Shown here piece by piece: positions 8,305-17,193 of a stretch of 64,000 nucleotides of DNA. Location: NCBI RefSeq assembly GCF_007725405.1, contig NZ_CP042163.1:1798001-1862000 (forward strand). Direction: 5' to 3'. This stretch comes from Shouchella miscanthi. GTDB lineage: Bacteria > Bacillota > Bacilli > Bacillales > Bacillaceae_D. The notes beneath the pieces were generated by a model, which was given only the letters and a program-made list of their open reading frames with translations, did no database searches and had not been told where the DNA came from. How positions within the stretch are numbered: the first letter of the stretch is position 1; every line of letters starts with the position of its first letter. A program made the position numbers and the translations under genes.

Positions 8305-8419
8305 ACGAAATGCCCCTCTCCATTTCCTCCAACTATCATAGCAAGAAAAAAGTTGAAGGAAAAGGAGAATCCATTGTAAGCTAAAGCGTACAGAAGAAGA
8401 AAAGGAATTGTGATCGCAA

Positions 8420-9175
8420 ATGAAAACGATATGGATTACAGGAGCATCGAGTGGATTAGGTGAAGCCGTGGTCAATCAATTAAAGGGACATCATTTTCAG
8501 ATTGTTAAGCTGGCAAGTCGTTATCAAAACTTAATAGAAACGGAGCCTAATGTGTTTGAATGTAAACTTGATCTAAGCGACATCACGTCTATTCATCATG
8601 TTGTTGGTGAACTGAAAGAAGCAAACCTTATTCCTGATATCGTCATAAATAATGCTGGAATTGGTCAGTTTGCTGAGTCGTGGGAGATTGCCGACGAGGA
8701 CGTAGAGCGGGTTTTTCAAGTCAACATTGTTGGATTAATACAATTTACGAACCGAGTAATCCCTTTAATGATGGCAAATGGGCATGGTCACATTGTTCAA
8801 ATTGCTTCTCAAGCAGGGAAAGTGGCAACCGCAAAAGCGAGTGTATATGCAGCGACAAAACATGCATTAATTGGCTATTCAAATGGCTTACGACTTGAAT
8901 TAAAGCCGTATGCTATTGACGTATCCGTTATGAATCCAGGGCCCATTCATACACCTTTTTTGAAAAGCGCTGATAAAAGCGGCACATATGGTGAAAAGAT
9001 GGGTGCTCATTTATTGCAACCAGATGAAGTAGCCAAACGAGTTGTGAAAACGTTGAGCTCTAAAGAAAGAGAAATCAATTTGCCAAATTATATGACGGTT
9101 GTAGCGAAAATGTATCAACTTGCCCCGGGTCTAGTAGAAAAAATCGGCAAACGTTTCTTTTATAAAAAAGAATAA
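8420..9175 (+). CDS. short-chain dehydrogenase/reductase (SDR family)
   Basis: A 251-aa classical SDR: cofactor motif TGASSGLG (7-14), NNAG (77-80), and the catalytic set Ser130, Tyr143, Lys147 (SVYAATKHAL). The C-terminal third is basic (KIGKRFFYKKE), as in the YqjQ group. The substrate is not predictable. It is divergent from the sodium channel gene with about 115 bp between starts. Only a weak hairpin follows it. Confidence 0.82.
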   Translation: MKTIWITGASSGLGEAVVNQLKGHHFQIVKLASRYQNLIETEPNVFECKLDLSDITSIHHVVGELKEANLIPDIVINNAGIGQFAESWEIADEDVERVFQVNIVGLIQFTNRVIPLMMANGHGHIVQIASQAGKVATAKASVYAATKHALIGYSNGLRLELKPYAIDVSVMNPGPIHTPFLKSADKSGTYGEKMGAHLLQPDEVAKRVVKTLSSKEREINLPNYMTVVAKMYQLAPGLVEKIGKRFFYKKE

Positions 9176-9283
9176 AATAACTGTTTAAGTAGGAAGAAAG
9201 AGATCAAATTACAAAACGTCCAGTTCCTTCAAAAAGAGGCACTTTTGGCTTTTTCAATGAATAGCATAGGTTAGGAGTGAGGA

Positions 9284-9312
9284 AATGTAAGGTTGCATAG
9301 GACCGTTACATT
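9284..9312 (+). repeat. inverted repeat in the asnO leader
   Basis: AATGTAA and TTACATT flank GGT...GACC, forming a possible stem just before the asnO ribosome site (GAAGGAG at 9316-9322). Too widely spaced for a TnrA box. It could be an operator or a leader hairpin. Confidence 0.4.
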
Positions 9313-9333
9313 CCAGAAGGAGCTGGTATTCAG

Positions 9334-11184
9334 ATGTGCGGGATTACAGGGTGGATTGATTGGCGGCGAGATTTAAGAGGCGAAAAAAAAGAAATTGAAC
9401 AAATGGCAGCGACGTTAAACCGAAGAGGGCCTGATGCATTAGAGTCATGGACAGACAAACAAGTAGCGTTTGGTCATGCGCGCTTAATTGTTGTTGATCC
9501 AGCAGGTGGCATTCAGCCAATGACACGGACCGTTGCTGGAAAAACGTATACGATTGTTTATAACGGTGAACTGTATAATACAGAAGATATCCGGAAAGAG
9601 CTGCAGCAATACAATCATACGTTTTCAGGGCACTCGGATACAGAAGTGTTGTTAAAATCATATATACAATGGAAAGAAGCATGCTTACAAAAATTTAACG
9701 GTATTTTTGCCTTTGCCATTTGGGAACATACTACGCAGACCTTATTTATGGCACGAGATCGAGTAGGAGTGAAGCCGTTATTTTATACGGTTCGAGATGG
9801 ATTTTTAGTATTTGGTTCAGAATTGAAAAGTATATTGGCTCATCGTGATATTAAGCCCATTGTGGATCGTACGGGCTTAGCGGATATAATGGGGTTAGCG
9901 CCATCGCGATCACCAGGAAATGGCATTTTTAAACATGTTCATGAGTTAAAACCAGCTCATTTTTTAGTCTATACAAAAGATGAGCTACGTTTGCGTCGTT
10001 ATTGGCAATTAAAAAGTGAACAGCATACGCATAATGTTGAAGAAACGGCCGCACATATCCGACAGCTGTTGGAAGATATCGTTTCAAGACAGCTTTTTGC
10101 TGACGTTCCGGTTGGAATGTTTTTGTCAGGCGGAATTGATTCTAGTGCACTGACGGCTATTGCTGCAAATCATTATAAACAGGAAGGAAAAGGGCCGATT
10201 GCCTCCTATTCTGTTGATTATGAAGAGAACGATAAATACTTTAAAGCAAGTGCCTTTCAGCCAAATGCTGATGGAGAATGGATCAAAAAAGTATCGAGTT
10301 ATTGCCAAACCAATCATAAAAACTGTGTCATTCAGAACATCCAATTGGCTGAGTTATTAAAAGAAGCAGTACTCGTTCGCGATACACCTGGAATGGCAGA
10401 TGTTGATTCTTCATTGCTATGGTTTTGTAAAGAAATTAAAAAAGATGTAACGGTGGGCTTATCAGGTGAATGTGCGGACGAAATTTTTGGTGGCTATCCG
10501 TGGTTTCATAAACCTGAGGTAATGAATATAGATGGGTTTCCCTGGATGAGATCCATAGACGAGCGAAATATGCTCTTAAAGGCTGATTGGAAAAAGAAGC
10601 TTGATTTAAAGAACTATGTCTATGACCGTTATGCGGAGACGATTAGCGAGACGCCGACATTTTCAAAGGATACAAAAGAAGAAGCACGAAGACGAGAAAT
10701 CTCATATTTAAATATGATCTGGTTTATGACAAACTTACTCGACCGAAAAGATCGCATGAGTATGGGAGCATCGTTAGAAGTGCGGGTTCCATTTTCAGAT
10801 CACCGCTTAATTGAGTATGTCTGGAATATTCCATGGGAGATGAAAGTGCATGGGGGAAGGGAAAAAGGAATTTTACGAAAAGCATTAGAAGGCTTACTGC
10901 CTGATGATGTGCTCTATCGTAAGAAAAGTCCGTATCCTAAAACGCATCATCCAGATTATACAAACGCTGTAACAAAGGAAATTCAAGCTATTGCAAATCA
11001 AGCTGACTCGCCTTTATTTGATTTTATCGAACGTAAGCAATTGAAAAACATTGCAGATACTGGTGGCTTTGATACAGGGAAGCCGTATTTCGGTCAATTA
11101 ATGGCAGGTCCGCAGTTATTAGCACACTTCATCCAAATGGATTTCTGGCTTAAACACTACCAAATTAAAATTGAGGATGCGTAA
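9334..11184 (+). CDS. asnO: glutamine-hydrolysing asparagine synthetase (AsnO-like)
   Basis: A 616-aa enzyme making asparagine from aspartate, glutamine and ATP. The N-terminal class II glutaminase begins with the nucleophile Cys2 (MCGITGW) and has RGPDAL and YNGELYN; the C-terminal synthetase domain has the pyrophosphate loop FLSGGIDSSAL and the SGECADEIFGGY motif. Length and the C-terminal half fit B. subtilis AsnO (YisO), the paralogue needed for sporulation, rather than AsnB. It is monocistronic. The upstream leader contains an inverted repeat. The exact paralogue is inferred. Confidence 0.82.
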   Translation: MCGITGWIDWRRDLRGEKKEIEQMAATLNRRGPDALESWTDKQVAFGHARLIVVDPAGGIQPMTRTVAGKTYTIVYNGELYNTEDIRKELQQYNHTFSGHSDTEVLLKSYIQWKEACLQKFNGIFAFAIWEHTTQTLFMARDRVGVKPLFYTVRDGFLVFGSELKSILAHRDIKPIVDRTGLADIMGLAPSRSPGNGIFKHVHELKPAHFLVYTKDELRLRRYWQLKSEQHTHNVEETAAHIRQLLEDIVSRQLFADVPVGMFLSGGIDSSALTAIAANHYKQEGKGPIASYSVDYEENDKYFKASAFQPNADGEWIKKVSSYCQTNHKNCVIQNIQLAELLKEAVLVRDTPGMADVDSSLLWFCKEIKKDVTVGLSGECADEIFGGYPWFHKPEVMNIDGFPWMRSIDERNMLLKADWKKKLDLKNYVYDRYAETISETPTFSKDTKEEARRREISYLNMIWFMTNLLDRKDRMSMGASLEVRVPFSDHRLIEYVWNIPWEMKVHGGREKGILRKALEGLLPDDVLYRKKSPYPKTHHPDYTNAVTKEIQAIANQADSPLFDFIERKQLKNIADTGGFDTGKPYFGQLMAGPQLLAHFIQMDFWLKHYQIKIEDA

Positions 11185-11191
11185 TAGAGAG

Positions 11192-11224
11192 GACCAGGAG
11201 TGATGAAGCCCCTGGTCTTGTTAT
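11192..11224 (+). terminator. probable terminator after asnO
   Basis: GACCAGG pairs with CCTGGTC with a 12-base loop, then a mixed T-rich tract. The U-run is imperfect. Confidence 0.6.
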
Positions 11225-11856
11225 ATTTCTTTTTTATACCGACTTGTCCTCAACCAGAGGCGATAACAGCCATAGACGAATAGAAGAAAGGCTAAATAAT
11301 AAAGAATGACAATCATTAATTGCTGAGGATCATTGAATAGTGCGTGCCCAACTGTGGCAAATAAAATCATTGAAGGAACCTTGCCTAACGAAGACGCCAC
11401 AATATAGTGCATTGGCGAAACCCTGCTTAGAGCAGAATAGGCATTAACAAGGATTGAAGGGATTATGGGAATCAATCGCGTAATAAATATAGTCATAAAC
11501 GCGTTTTTCTCAAATAATCTTGTTATCGTTGATGTGAGCTGGTAGCGATGGATCATCTTAAGACCTATATCTTGATAACCATACCGAATAAAGGTAAAAA
11601 AGAGTATAGAGGCAATGGAGGAGCCTAACCAAGTGACAAGACTACCGAGATACGGTCCGTATGCAGCTCCAATTAGTCCACCAATGAGCGGGTACGGAAT
11701 AACAGGAAATAAAGAGAGTAAAGTGGCAATCAATGTAGTTAGAATAATGGATTGGTCACCTAGCGTCTCAATGGCATTGAGAAAGCGATCTTGATACATA
11801 AAAACAAGTGTACCTAATCCCACTAGGAAGATGGATACGATGATTTTCTTTTTCAT
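11221..11856 (-). CDS. TVP38/TMEM64 (DedA-like, SNARE-associated) membrane protein
   Basis: A 211-aa integral membrane protein with about five or six hydrophobic segments. The stretch PLIGGLIGAAYGPYLGSLVTWLGS and the later TRLIPIIPSILVNAYSAL are hallmarks of the SNARE_assoc/VTT domain, whose bacterial members act as lipid scramblase-like or undecaprenyl-phosphate translocase proteins. Which lipid this one handles is not visible. It is a single gene, convergent with asnO and divergent from the alkyltransferase-like gene 58 bp away. Confidence 0.82.
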   Translation of the reverse strand: MKKKIIVSIFLVGLGTLVFMYQDRFLNAIETLGDQSIILTTLIATLLSLFPVIPYPLIGGLIGAAYGPYLGSLVTWLGSSIASILFFTFIRYGYQDIGLKMIHRYQLTSTITRLFEKNAFMTIFITRLIPIIPSILVNAYSALSRVSPMHYIVASSLGKVPSMILFATVGHALFNDPQQLMIVILYYLAFLLFVYGCYRLWLRTSRYKKEI

Positions 11857-11914
11857 GCTTCACCTCATAGATTAATTCGTTCTTAGTGTAACAAAAGAAA
11901 AGCTGTAAAAGGAG

Positions 11915-12214
11915 ATGGAGATGCGTTTAATTTTTGACAATATCTATGAAACTGTGAAGCAGATTCCAGCTGGAGAAGTTGCTTCATACGGTCAAATTGC
12001 CCGATTAATTGATGCTCCCCGAAGTGCGCGGGTTGTTGGTTGGGCTATGCAAAAGGCACCAAAAGAAGTACCGGCACACCGTGTTGTGAAAAAAGATGGC
12101 AGTGTAAACGAAGGCATTTTATTTCAAGGCTCTTTTAGCCAAAGAGAGCTTTTAGAAAGAGAAGGAGTACGTTTTTACAAAGACGGTAGAGTTGTGATGG
12201 CTTCGCATAGTTAG
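11915..12214 (+). CDS. alkyltransferase-like (ATL) protein of the Ogt/MGMT family
   Basis: A 99-aa protein made only of the C-terminal DNA-binding domain of O6-methylguanine-DNA methyltransferase: IPAGEVASYGQIA, the recognition helix SARVVGWAMQ, then VPAHRVV. The acceptor cysteine of PCHRV is replaced by alanine (PAHR), so it cannot transfer alkyl groups; ATL proteins instead bind O6-alkylguanine, flip it out and hand the lesion to nucleotide excision repair. Most ATLs have Trp here; Ala variants are known from Thermus. It is followed after 75 bp by the carotenoid operon. Confidence 0.82.
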   Translation: MEMRLIFDNIYETVKQIPAGEVASYGQIARLIDAPRSARVVGWAMQKAPKEVPAHRVVKKDGSVNEGILFQGSFSQRELLEREGVRFYKDGRVVMASHS

Positions 12215-12226
12215 AAATAACTAGGT

Positions 12227-12252
12227 GTTTAGAAATCTATCAATTCGGGTAT
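12227..12252 (+). promoter_or_regulatory. sigma-B-type promoter of the crt operon
   Basis: GTTTAG (12227-12232), a 14-base spacer and GGGTAT (12247-12252) fit the sigma-B consensus GTTTAA-N12-15-GGGTAT. The expected start of transcription is about 30 bases before the ATG at 12290. S. aureus crt genes are also sigma-B controlled. Confidence 0.72.
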
Positions 12253-12289
12253 GAAGAACAAGAAAATGTAAATGAATTAGGGTGGATGA

Positions 12290-13783
12290 ATGAAAAAAAT
12301 TACAATCATAGGTGCTGGACCTGGTGGTTTAGCAACAGCATTACTACTAGCAGGAAAAGGATATCAGGTAAAAGTTGTCGAAAAAGAAGCATATGTAGGG
12401 GGACGTACATCAAGCTTTGAGCAAAATGGCTTTACTTTTGATCGCGGCCCGACATTTTTTAGTATGCCTCATCTTTTAGAAGACTTGTTTGCACAAGTAG
12501 GTCGAAAACTATCTGATTATTTAACGCTCAAAGAAGTAGATCCTCTATACAAGTTACAATTTGATGATGTAGCGTTTGTTCCGCATCGTGATGAGCAACA
12601 AACATATCAAGACATTGAACAGTTGTTTCCATCAAATGGAGCTGGATATATTCGCTTTATGAAGGAAACCCGAAAGAAAATGAATGCATTAATGCCGCTT
12701 TTACAAAATAAGCATAATTCTCTCTTTGACTATACAAGGCTACGTGCTATAAAAGCTTTACCCAGCTTGTCGTTAGGAAAAACGCTTTACGATGAATTAA
12801 GTAAATATTTTACTGACGAACGCTTAAAGCTATCGTTTACGTTTCAATCAAAGTATTTAGGGATGTCTCCGTGGGAATGCCCTGGAGCATTTAGTATATT
12901 GTCGTTTATGGAACATGAGTACGGTATTTATCACCCAATAGGTGGAGTCAACCAAATTACAAAAGCCCTCGCAAAAGCTTTTACGGAACTAGGCGGGACA
13001 ATCGAATTAAATCGCTCAGTCAAAAATATAATCGTTAAAGAGGGACGCATCTATGGCTTAACCTATGAAGATGGTGAGCAGGAGCAAACAGATGAACTTG
13101 TGATTAATGCTGATTTTGCTTACGCTATGAGTGAGCTTGTGGAAGAAAAGCATTTAAAAAAATATACGCGAAAAAAACTTGAAAAGAAAAACTACTCTTG
13201 CTCTACGTTTATGATTTACGCGAATGTGGAAAAGGTGTATCAGGAGCATCATCATACGGTTTTGTTTGCGAGTGATTACCGAAAAAATGTCGAAGAAATA
13301 ACGGGTTCAAAAACGTTGTCTGCTGACCCATCTATTTATATCCATAACCCAATCGTGACAGATCCAACGCTTGCACCGGAAGGAAAGTCACCCCTTTATT
13401 TGTTGGCGCCAGTGCCAAATAACTTTAGTAAGCTTGATTGGGAAGAGCAAAAGGATACGTTTGCAGAACTGGTATTTGATCAAATTGAGAAAAAGTCGGG
13501 TTTTAAAGATTTAAGACGTCATATTTCGTCCTACTCGATACTAACACCTAATGATTGGGAGCAACGTTTCAATGTGTACAAAGGCGCAACGTTTAACCTT
13601 TCTCATAATTTAGGGCAAATGATGTATTTTAGACCACACAATCAATTTGAAGAAATAGAGAATTGTTGGTTAACAGGTGGGGGGACTCATCCTGGTAGTG
13701 GACTACCTACGATTTTAGCGTCAGCAACCATTACAGCGAACGGTATTTTCAAAAAGGATAAGAAAGGAATTCTTATACAATGA
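12290..13783 (+). CDS. CrtN/CrtI-family carotenoid desaturase (first)
   Basis: A 497-aa flavoprotein of the bacterial phytoene-desaturase family. It has the FAD-binding IGAGPGGL at 5-12, the VGGRTSSFE segment, RGPTFFSMPHL, and the C-terminal TGGGTHPGSGLPTI that contacts the cofactor. It acts on a C30 substrate, given the CrtM next door. With three paralogues in the locus I cannot tell which removes hydrogens and which oxidises; this one is the most CrtI-like at its C-terminus. It is the first gene of the operon, and its stop overlaps the start of the next gene by four bases (ATGA). Confidence 0.82.
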   Translation: MKKITIIGAGPGGLATALLLAGKGYQVKVVEKEAYVGGRTSSFEQNGFTFDRGPTFFSMPHLLEDLFAQVGRKLSDYLTLKEVDPLYKLQFDDVAFVPHRDEQQTYQDIEQLFPSNGAGYIRFMKETRKKMNALMPLLQNKHNSLFDYTRLRAIKALPSLSLGKTLYDELSKYFTDERLKLSFTFQSKYLGMSPWECPGAFSILSFMEHEYGIYHPIGGVNQITKALAKAFTELGGTIELNRSVKNIIVKEGRIYGLTYEDGEQEQTDELVINADFAYAMSELVEEKHLKKYTRKKLEKKNYSCSTFMIYANVEKVYQEHHHTVLFASDYRKNVEEITGSKTLSADPSIYIHNPIVTDPTLAPEGKSPLYLLAPVPNNFSKLDWEEQKDTFAELVFDQIEKKSGFKDLRRHISSYSILTPNDWEQRFNVYKGATFNLSHNLGQMMYFRPHNQFEEIENCWLTGGGTHPGSGLPTILASATITANGIFKKDKKGILIQ

Positions 13784-15231
13784 AATCAATAGTTGTTGGC
13801 AGTGGGATTGGTGGTTTAGTATCAGCTTTATATTTAAGCCAGGACGGTGATGAAGTGGTTGTCCTTGAGAAGAATGATTATGTTGGAGGGCGATTAACTT
13901 TTCATACCCATGGGTCTTTTAAAGTAGATCAAGGTCCAACCATTGTTCTTTTACCGGAAATGATTACTTCTATTTTGGAAGAGGCGGGTATGGATACCCA
14001 AAGCCTAGATTTTATAGACATCGATCCTCTTTATAAAATGAGCTATCCTGACGGGACAGATTTCTGGAAATACCGTAACCTTAAAAAGCAAGAAGAAGAA
14101 ATAAAACAGGTTTTTCCTGGTGAAGAGGGGCAATTTCCTCAGTTTATGAAGTCGATGGAACACCACTTTACAAAGGGAAAAGCTGCATTCTTGGATAAAA
14201 GTTTTAATCGAAAAAAAGATTTCTACACGGCGACGAACTTAAAAACGTTATACGAGTTAAAAGCTTATCAATCTGTAGACAAAATGATTCGGCAGTTTTT
14301 TACACATAAACGGCTACAAAATGCATACAAGCTTCAATCTCTTTATATAGGCGGAAACCCAACTAATTCTTCTGCACTGTATTCGCTCGTATCTTATAGT
14401 GAGCACGCCCACGGGATTTGGTATTTACGAGGTGGTTATGCTTCTTTAATAGAGAAAATAGTGGAAGAGCTTAACAACCGGGGAGTTCAATTCGTATTAA
14501 ATGCTGAGGTCAATGAAGTCCTTTACGAAGATAGTGTTGTTAAAGGGGTTAAAGTAGACGATACGGTTTATCAAGGTGATCGTTTTATTATGAACATGGA
14601 TTTCCCTTTAGCCGAATCTCTCGTTGAACGAAAACCAATAAAGAAAAAGTATGTCCCATCTTCAGGATGTTTGCTTCTCTATGTAGGCTTAAAGAAAATA
14701 TATAAAAATAATCCAATGCATCAATTTTTAATGTCTGACGATTTTGATCAGCATATGAACGATGTTTTTTATTCACGAGAATTGTCGACACTACCGTCGA
14801 TTTATGCTTTTCACCCATCGGTTCTTGATGAGTCCCTGGCTCCAGCAGGAAAAGGCGTCCTTTATGCGTTAGTACCTGTACCAGCAAAAATGTCAGATGA
14901 CCAGTGCAACGAATTGGTAGACATTGTGCTGAATGAACTAGAGCAACGCGCGTTTCCAGAGCTGAGAAGTCAAATGGAATGGCTCGATATTCGTACTCCT
15001 CATGATGCGAAAAAAGCCGGTCTATTTGAAGGAGGAAGCTTTGGACTTGCACCAACTGTTACACAATCAGCTGTTTTTAGGCCGCAATACCAACCATTTA
15101 AAGCGAAAAACATCTACGCAGTTGGTGCTTCTACCCATCCAGGCGGTGGGATACCGATTGTTATGCAAGGAGCAAAATTGTTAGCGAATGAGCTACTTCT
15201 AACGCCAATGAAGGCTATGACGAGTAGATGA
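13780..15231 (+). CDS. crtN: CrtN-like 4,4'-diapophytoene desaturase (second)
   Basis: A 483-aa FAD enzyme: VVGSGIGGL at the N-terminus, VGGRLTF, DQGPTIVLLPEM, and the C-terminal VGASTHPGGGIPIV. The pattern around GGSFGLAPTVTQSAVFRPQ resembles S. aureus CrtN (GSAFGLMPTLAQS), which makes it the best candidate for the dehydrosqualene desaturase. It is translationally coupled to the preceding desaturase (ATGA overlap) and followed by crtM. Assignment within the CrtN/CrtNb/CrtNc group is by pattern only. Confidence 0.78.
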   Translation: MKSIVVGSGIGGLVSALYLSQDGDEVVVLEKNDYVGGRLTFHTHGSFKVDQGPTIVLLPEMITSILEEAGMDTQSLDFIDIDPLYKMSYPDGTDFWKYRNLKKQEEEIKQVFPGEEGQFPQFMKSMEHHFTKGKAAFLDKSFNRKKDFYTATNLKTLYELKAYQSVDKMIRQFFTHKRLQNAYKLQSLYIGGNPTNSSALYSLVSYSEHAHGIWYLRGGYASLIEKIVEELNNRGVQFVLNAEVNEVLYEDSVVKGVKVDDTVYQGDRFIMNMDFPLAESLVERKPIKKKYVPSSGCLLLYVGLKKIYKNNPMHQFLMSDDFDQHMNDVFYSRELSTLPSIYAFHPSVLDESLAPAGKGVLYALVPVPAKMSDDQCNELVDIVLNELEQRAFPELRSQMEWLDIRTPHDAKKAGLFEGGSFGLAPTVTQSAVFRPQYQPFKAKNIYAVGASTHPGGGIPIVMQGAKLLANELLLTPMKAMTSR

Positions 15232-15248
15232 AACATGGAGGAGATGCT

Positions 15249-16085
15249 ATGAATACAAAGGATGCTTATGAAATATGCCATACAATCATCAAACAGCATT
15301 CTAAAACATTTGCTAAAGCCTTTAGTACGTTACCTCAGAAAAAAAGGCAAGCCGTGTGGGCGATTTATGCTTTCTGTCGGACGGTTGATGATATCGTTGA
15401 TGAAGGGCAATCCCCTTCAAGTGAACTGGAGCTATTTGAAGATCAATTCAACCGGTTTATACGAAAGGAGCTCCCTTTAACAGACCCTAAGTGGATTGCA
15501 TTAGACGACGTGTTTCAACGGTTTGAAATGGATACAACGCCTTTCTTTGATATGATGAAGGGGCAGCGAATGGATTTATATTTAAAACGATATGAGACGT
15601 TAGACGAAGTAGAACAATATTCGTATCATGTGGCGAGTACAGTCGGTTTGATGCTTTTACCTGTACTAGCCCCTAACAATCATCAGCAACTTCATAACAG
15701 TGCGATTGCGTTAGGAAAAGCGATGCAGCTCACGAATATACTTCGAGATATCGGTGAAGATTTAAATCGTGACCGAATTTATTTACCGCAAGCTATAATG
15801 GATGCTTACGATGTAGCAGAAAAGGATTTACTGATTGGAGAGCGAGGAACAGGGTTTATTAACATGTGGGAGCACATTGCTGCGCGTGCAGAAGACCTTT
15901 ATCAAGAGGCGTTTAAAGACATGTACCTTTATCCAGTTGATGCAAGAATCCCCGTTCAAGGAGCAGGCATGATGTACCGAGCCATCTTGAAAGCAGTACG
16001 GTTGAACCAGTACAATGTGTTCTCACAAAAATCGTTTGTACCAAAAGATGAAAAAGAAATTATTCTAAATGAGCTTAAAGCCTAG
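15249..16085 (+). CDS. crtM: dehydrosqualene (4,4'-diapophytoene) synthase CrtM
   Basis: A 278-aa member of the squalene/phytoene synthase family that would join two farnesyl diphosphates head to head into C30 dehydrosqualene. Both Asp-rich motifs are present: DDIVD at 47-51 and RDIGED at 166-171, with NRDRIYLP after it. Length equals the C30 enzymes and the partner genes are CrtN-like, hence C30 rather than C40. ATG 15249 is chosen because GGAGGAGATG precedes it; the longer frame from 15228 overlaps the stop of crtN. It is the last gene of this operon. Confidence 0.88.
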   Translation: MNTKDAYEICHTIIKQHSKTFAKAFSTLPQKKRQAVWAIYAFCRTVDDIVDEGQSPSSELELFEDQFNRFIRKELPLTDPKWIALDDVFQRFEMDTTPFFDMMKGQRMDLYLKRYETLDEVEQYSYHVASTVGLMLLPVLAPNNHQQLHNSAIALGKAMQLTNILRDIGEDLNRDRIYLPQAIMDAYDVAEKDLLIGERGTGFINMWEHIAARAEDLYQEAFKDMYLYPVDARIPVQGAGMMYRAILKAVRLNQYNVFSQKSFVPKDEKEIILNELKA

Positions 16086-16126
16086 TCGGTACTGTAAGGC
16101 TATCGTGTGAAACCAAAACGCCATAT

Positions 16127-16182
16127 GCTCCCCTCAAAGTGGGCACTTCATTTGTAAACACTTTGGAGGGAGCTTTTTATTT
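16127..16182 (+). terminator. terminator of the crtN-crtM operon
   Basis: GCTCCCCTCAAAGTG pairs, with one mismatch, with CACTTTGGAGGGAGC and is followed by TTTTT. Confidence 0.85.
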
Positions 16183-16271
16183 AAACCTGTTGCGACGTAC
16201 TCCATTGAAAAGACCATCTAAAATGAAATTTTAAAAGTCAGAATAATAAAGAAAAAAGGAGCGGTGTTCAT

Positions 16272-16910
16272 ATGAAAGAAGAGGAACGAATCCTAAAGGG
16301 TATATTATTTTCTCCAGCAAACGAAGATTTGCAAACAATCAAATTACGTGCTCACAAACTTAGCAATCTGTATACACAGCTGCCAGAAGATAACCGAGAA
16401 GAACGAAATAAGATATTGAATGAATTAGTAGGGAGTATAGGAGAAAATAGCTTTATACTAGGTCCAGTATTTTTTCATTATGGCATTCACACCAAAATTG
16501 GCAGGCATTTTTTTGGGAACTATAATTTGACCATACAAGATGACGCGCTGGTGACAATTGGGGACTATGTAAGCTTTGGACCCAATGTAACGATTGTCAC
16601 ACCTATTCATCCATTGGTTGCTTCAGAGCGTAGGCAAATGATACACGCTAATGGAGAATCTAAAGCATTGTGCTATGCAAAACCCGTTTCAATTGGAAAC
16701 GATGTCTGGTTTGGGGCAAATGTGACAGTGTGCGGTGGTGTTACTATTGGGGATGGCTCTGTGATTGGCGCTGGTAGCGTCGTAACAAGCGATATTCCTG
16801 CTAACGCACTTGCTGCTGGTGTGCCTTGCAAAGTGATTCGGTCTATAACGGATGCGGACAGTATGACTTATAAGCCTGAAATACTTGGTGGCTGTCAGGT
16901 GTTGAAATAA
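16272..16910 (+). CDS. maltose/galactoside-type O-acetyltransferase (left-handed beta-helix)
   Basis: A 212-aa cytosolic acetyl-CoA-dependent enzyme. Residues 5-60 form the maltose acetyltransferase N-terminal helices; the hexapeptide repeats follow (GDYVSFGPNVTIVTPIHPLV with the catalytic His, then IGNDVWFGANVTV and IGAGSVVTSDIP). The family acetylates sugars or sugar-like acceptors. It lies between the two convergent carotenoid operons, so acetylation of a glycosylated carotenoid is conceivable, but general sugar acetylation is the default. It has its own ribosome site (AAAAAGGAGCGG) and probably its own promoter. Confidence 0.82.
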   Translation: MKEEERILKGILFSPANEDLQTIKLRAHKLSNLYTQLPEDNREERNKILNELVGSIGENSFILGPVFFHYGIHTKIGRHFFGNYNLTIQDDALVTIGDYVSFGPNVTIVTPIHPLVASERRQMIHANGESKALCYAKPVSIGNDVWFGANVTVCGGVTIGDGSVIGAGSVVTSDIPANALAAGVPCKVIRSITDADSMTYKPEILGGCQVLK

Positions 16911-17136
16911 GGGCTAGCTTAGGTTTGTGTATGATTTATGTTTCTACAAAACAATGGATGAATCTTGTCGCTTAGCATGTTGTTTAATGGAAATCTTGCA
17001 TTGCTGGATGTAGGTAACGAGTAATGGCTATTCCTGATTTAAGAGGTAGCGGAATTACACCGTTTATAGTGACCTTTATGAGTAAGTCTAGTATTGCTGC
17101 AAATGAACTTGGAATGAATCTTATCTAATAAATAGC

Positions 17137-17174
17137 CTGCCGACTGTCTTAATGTTCCAACACTCTGTCGGCAA
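17137..17174 (-). terminator. weak terminator of the minus-strand crt operon
   Basis: TTGCCGAC pairs with GTCGGCA across a large loop; a T-rich but broken tract follows on the minus strand. The rest of the 16911-17193 gap shows only a 34-codon frame without a ribosome site and no other signal. Confidence 0.4.
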
Positions 17175-17193
17175 GCTAAGTGAGCCTATACCG

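Noticed and set aside
9284-9312. TnrA box at asnO
   Set aside because: The half sites TGTAA and TTACA are about 15 bases apart instead of seven, so the fixed geometry fails.
9176-9333. T-box or riboswitch leader before asnO
   Set aside because: The gap is too short and no T-box sequence or typical antiterminator was seen.
14588-15055. 155-aa minus-strand frame inside crtN
   Set aside because: Lies wholly within a clear desaturase gene, without ribosome site or recognisable motif: an antisense shadow.
17024-17128. 34-codon frame MAIPDLRGSGIT... in the gap after the acetyltransferase gene
   Set aside because: No ribosome site, no recognisable homology, and length expected by chance.
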